Assembly (NCBI GenBank): GCA_026386805.1
Contig: JAPLMX010000189.1
Coordinates: 53,968 to 117,967, forward strand
Length of the DNA stretch: 64,000 nt
Direction: 5' to 3'
From: Phycisphaerae bacterium
GTDB taxonomy: Bacteria; Planctomycetota; Phycisphaerae; Sedimentisphaerales; Anaerobacaceae
The first letter of the stretch is position 1, and each line of letters starts with the position of its first letter. Shown here piece by piece: positions 62,246 through 64,000 of the stretch. The notes beneath the pieces were generated by a model. It searched no databases. It had not been told where the DNA came from and saw only the letters and a program-made list of their open reading frames with translations. The position numbers and the translations under genes are program-made.

Positions 62246-63328
62246 CTACAAATGGAAAGCCGACGGAATTAGCTCTGCGAGCAGGGCCTGCTCAATCCGC
62301 GTTTCCGTGCAGGCAAGAACCACGAGGTCCTTTCCACCTAATTCGAAAAGGCTCTGACGGCACATGCCGCAGGGGAAACACGGTTCCTCCGTGTGGGTAA
62401 AGACGGCAATTTTGACAGGTTTTGAGTCTCCAGCCACGATCAAGGCACTGATGGCAGCTTCCTCAGCGTGAATCGTGTTGGAGTAGTTGTCAAACTCGAT
62501 ATTGCAGCCCACATAGATGTTGCCGCTTTCTGACAACACCGCTGCTCCAACGCGAAACCCCGAAAGATGTGCTCTCGCCTTCGCAGAGACCATTTTAGCT
62601 CGCTCGGCTAAATGCCTGTCCATATCAGTCGGTGAACCACTGTTCATTTCCTGCTGTCCTTTCCAGAGGCCATCATCTATGTGCGCACGGCGAGAGTAGA
62701 TTATACTGATGGGGATTCGGTAGGACACCACCAAAATCGCTACTGCAGCAAGACAGACGTATTTGTCTGATTCCGGGAAACGCTTGAGCAACCAACATGC
62801 CGCTGTGATGAGACCTGAGAGAACAACGAACACCAGGTTTATAGTACAGGCATGTTTCACCTTCTCTCTCTCGATCTGATCGGACGGCTGATAGACCCGC
62901 ACAAGCTCCCACAAAAAGTAGAGGAGAAACATGCATGTGTAGAAGAAGAGAAGCCAGCACAAATGGCCTCGCCAGTGCATCATGAGCCAGTAAAAAACTA
63001 TCAAGAGGCAGTCGATCGAATATGAGAGGACATTGCTCTCTGCCGGACCTGCTATCGTCCCCTTGTGATAGAACCACCAACTCAAAATGACAGCAATATA
63101 TGCGACAAAGAGGAAGCCAAAATCGATGCACGGGGTCTCTTTATCAATGTGATCCAGTTCCTGAAGACCCAGGCCCAAAACGACGGCGAACATGATAGTA
63201 ACCAGTTCGTGGATTGACTTGTTGAACCGCTTGTTCTTTTCGAGATCGCCAAGGTTCAGATTGCGGCCTCGAATCACACGAGAGAGGATTCGGTTTTCTC
63301 CTGACAAGATCGTCTTGAGCAGATTCAT
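62246..63328 (-). CDS. Polytopic membrane protein with C-terminal cytidine deaminase-like domain
   Basis: about six hydrophobic segments, then VGCNIEFDNYSNTIHAEEAAISAL (HAE) and EEPCFPCGMCRQSLFEL (PCxxC); start at MNLLKTILSGENR with agaagggg SD. Confidence 0.8.
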   Translation of the reverse strand: MNLLKTILSGENRILSRVIRGRNLNLGDLEKNKRFNKSIHELVTIMFAVVLGLGLQELDHIDKETPCIDFGFLFVAYIAVILSWWFYHKGTIAGPAESNVLSYSIDCLLIVFYWLMMHWRGHLCWLLFFYTCMFLLYFLWELVRVYQPSDQIEREKVKHACTINLVFVVLSGLITAACWLLKRFPESDKYVCLAAVAILVVSYRIPISIIYSRRAHIDDGLWKGQQEMNSGSPTDMDRHLAERAKMVSAKARAHLSGFRVGAAVLSESGNIYVGCNIEFDNYSNTIHAEEAAISALIVAGDSKPVKIAVFTHTEEPCFPCGMCRQSLFELGGKDLVVLACTETRIEQALLAELIPSAFHL

Positions 63329-63639
63329 CGTGGATCCCCTTCTTCTTGGTCCGAGAACCAATGGCACAAGCTGACGGCTTCCACCATTTCGTTGGCGGTC
63401 AGCACCCGCTTCGTCAAAGACTCCACAGCCACATGGCCATATCGACCATTTCCATAAGGAAGTTGACATGTCCATCTGGGACTTGCTTCCTCTTGCCACC
63501 AACACACAATCGTGGCTCAAGGGAGCGGGAAGCGAAGATTCTGCTTTTAGGCGCTTGACTGACAGCTTCAATCGATCCGCCGCGCAGGCTGCTGAACCCT
63601 ATAGTTCGGGGTGAAGTTGTATCTTGCCATGAATTAGCC

Positions 63640-63822
63640 TTGGTGCTATCATTGAGCGTGGTACAGGATCTAGTACAGATGGCGAAAATACCAAATCAGC
63701 ACGAGTTGGAGCTTCTGCGGCTTCTCGCCCGCGGAGAGAAAGAAATCGAAGCAGGCAAAGGCCATGATCTCGACACGGTCCTCGCGGAGGCAGATGCCCT
63801 GTTGGAGGAAATGCAACGGTGA
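63640..63822 (+). CDS. Antitoxin-like small protein of a ParDE/RelBE-type module
   Basis: MAKIPNQHELELLRLLARGEKEIEAGKGHDLDTVLAEADALLEEMQR (internal Met); followed by a ParE-like N-terminus. Confidence 0.6.
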   Translation: MVLSLSVVQDLVQMAKIPNQHELELLRLLARGEKEIEAGKGHDLDTVLAEADALLEEMQR

Positions 63823-63869
63823 AAGTCCGTTTCACTCCTTCTGCTCGGACAACGATCCCCATCTACTGA
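63819..63869 (+). pseudogene. ParE/RelE-like toxin truncated after about 11 recognisable codons
   Basis: gtgaaagtccgtttcactccttctgctcgg = (V)KVRFTPSAR, then TTIPIY*. Confidence 0.6.
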
Positions 63870-63943
63870 ATTTCGCATAATATAGTGACAGATTTTTCGC
63901 ATAATATATTGACACCAGCGTTTCGTTCTCGTAGGCTGTCCGC

Positions 63944-64000
63944 ATGGACAGAAAAGGACGAACACGAAGGGACTTCGACGAGTTGGAGAACCGCCGAAAG
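63944..64000 (+). mobile_element. 5' end of a probable transposase gene (IS630-like), running off the window
   Basis: MDRKGRTRRDFDELENRRK...; preceded by imperfect direct repeat tttcgcataatata(g/t)tgacag/c. Confidence 0.45.

Overview
This GC-rich 64 kb chromosomal window most likely comes from a Planctomycetota (Phycisphaerae-like) genome; that assignment is inferred from gene content and repeat style. It carries about 40 supportable genes. Housekeeping and metabolic genes include ligA-ribD, ahcY, clpC, mtaB-like, a Xaa-Pro peptidase, GH29 fucosidase, ABC transporter, rhomboid, MgtC-like, tRNA-Asn, an expanded PilM-type pilus/T2SS assembly operon, and an envelope cluster with a secretin carrying about 8 tandem beta-sandwich-like repeats. 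Accessory pieces include an N6-adenine DNA methyltransferase directly abutting a PIN nuclease, a STAND/TPR ATPase cluster with a truncated upstream partner, VapBC, a RAYT transposase with five REP palindromes, and a two-gene unit of a ~6-TM membrane-anchored cytidine-deaminase-like protein plus a HAD nucleotidase-like protein. The right edge has a parE-like toxin truncated by a probable transposon. The strongest unexpected signals are: (1) palindromic repeats inserted in frame inside ligA, a GGDEF gene and mtaB; (2) a 75-bp duplication of REP plus the RAYT start region, giving a 9-codon decoy ORF; (3) a serpin apparently cut off from its lipoprotein signal peptide by a repeat insertion; (4) the membrane-CDA/HAD and methyltransferase/PIN two-gene units as candidate uncharacterised systems. 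Identifications come from reading motifs by eye; no database search was run.
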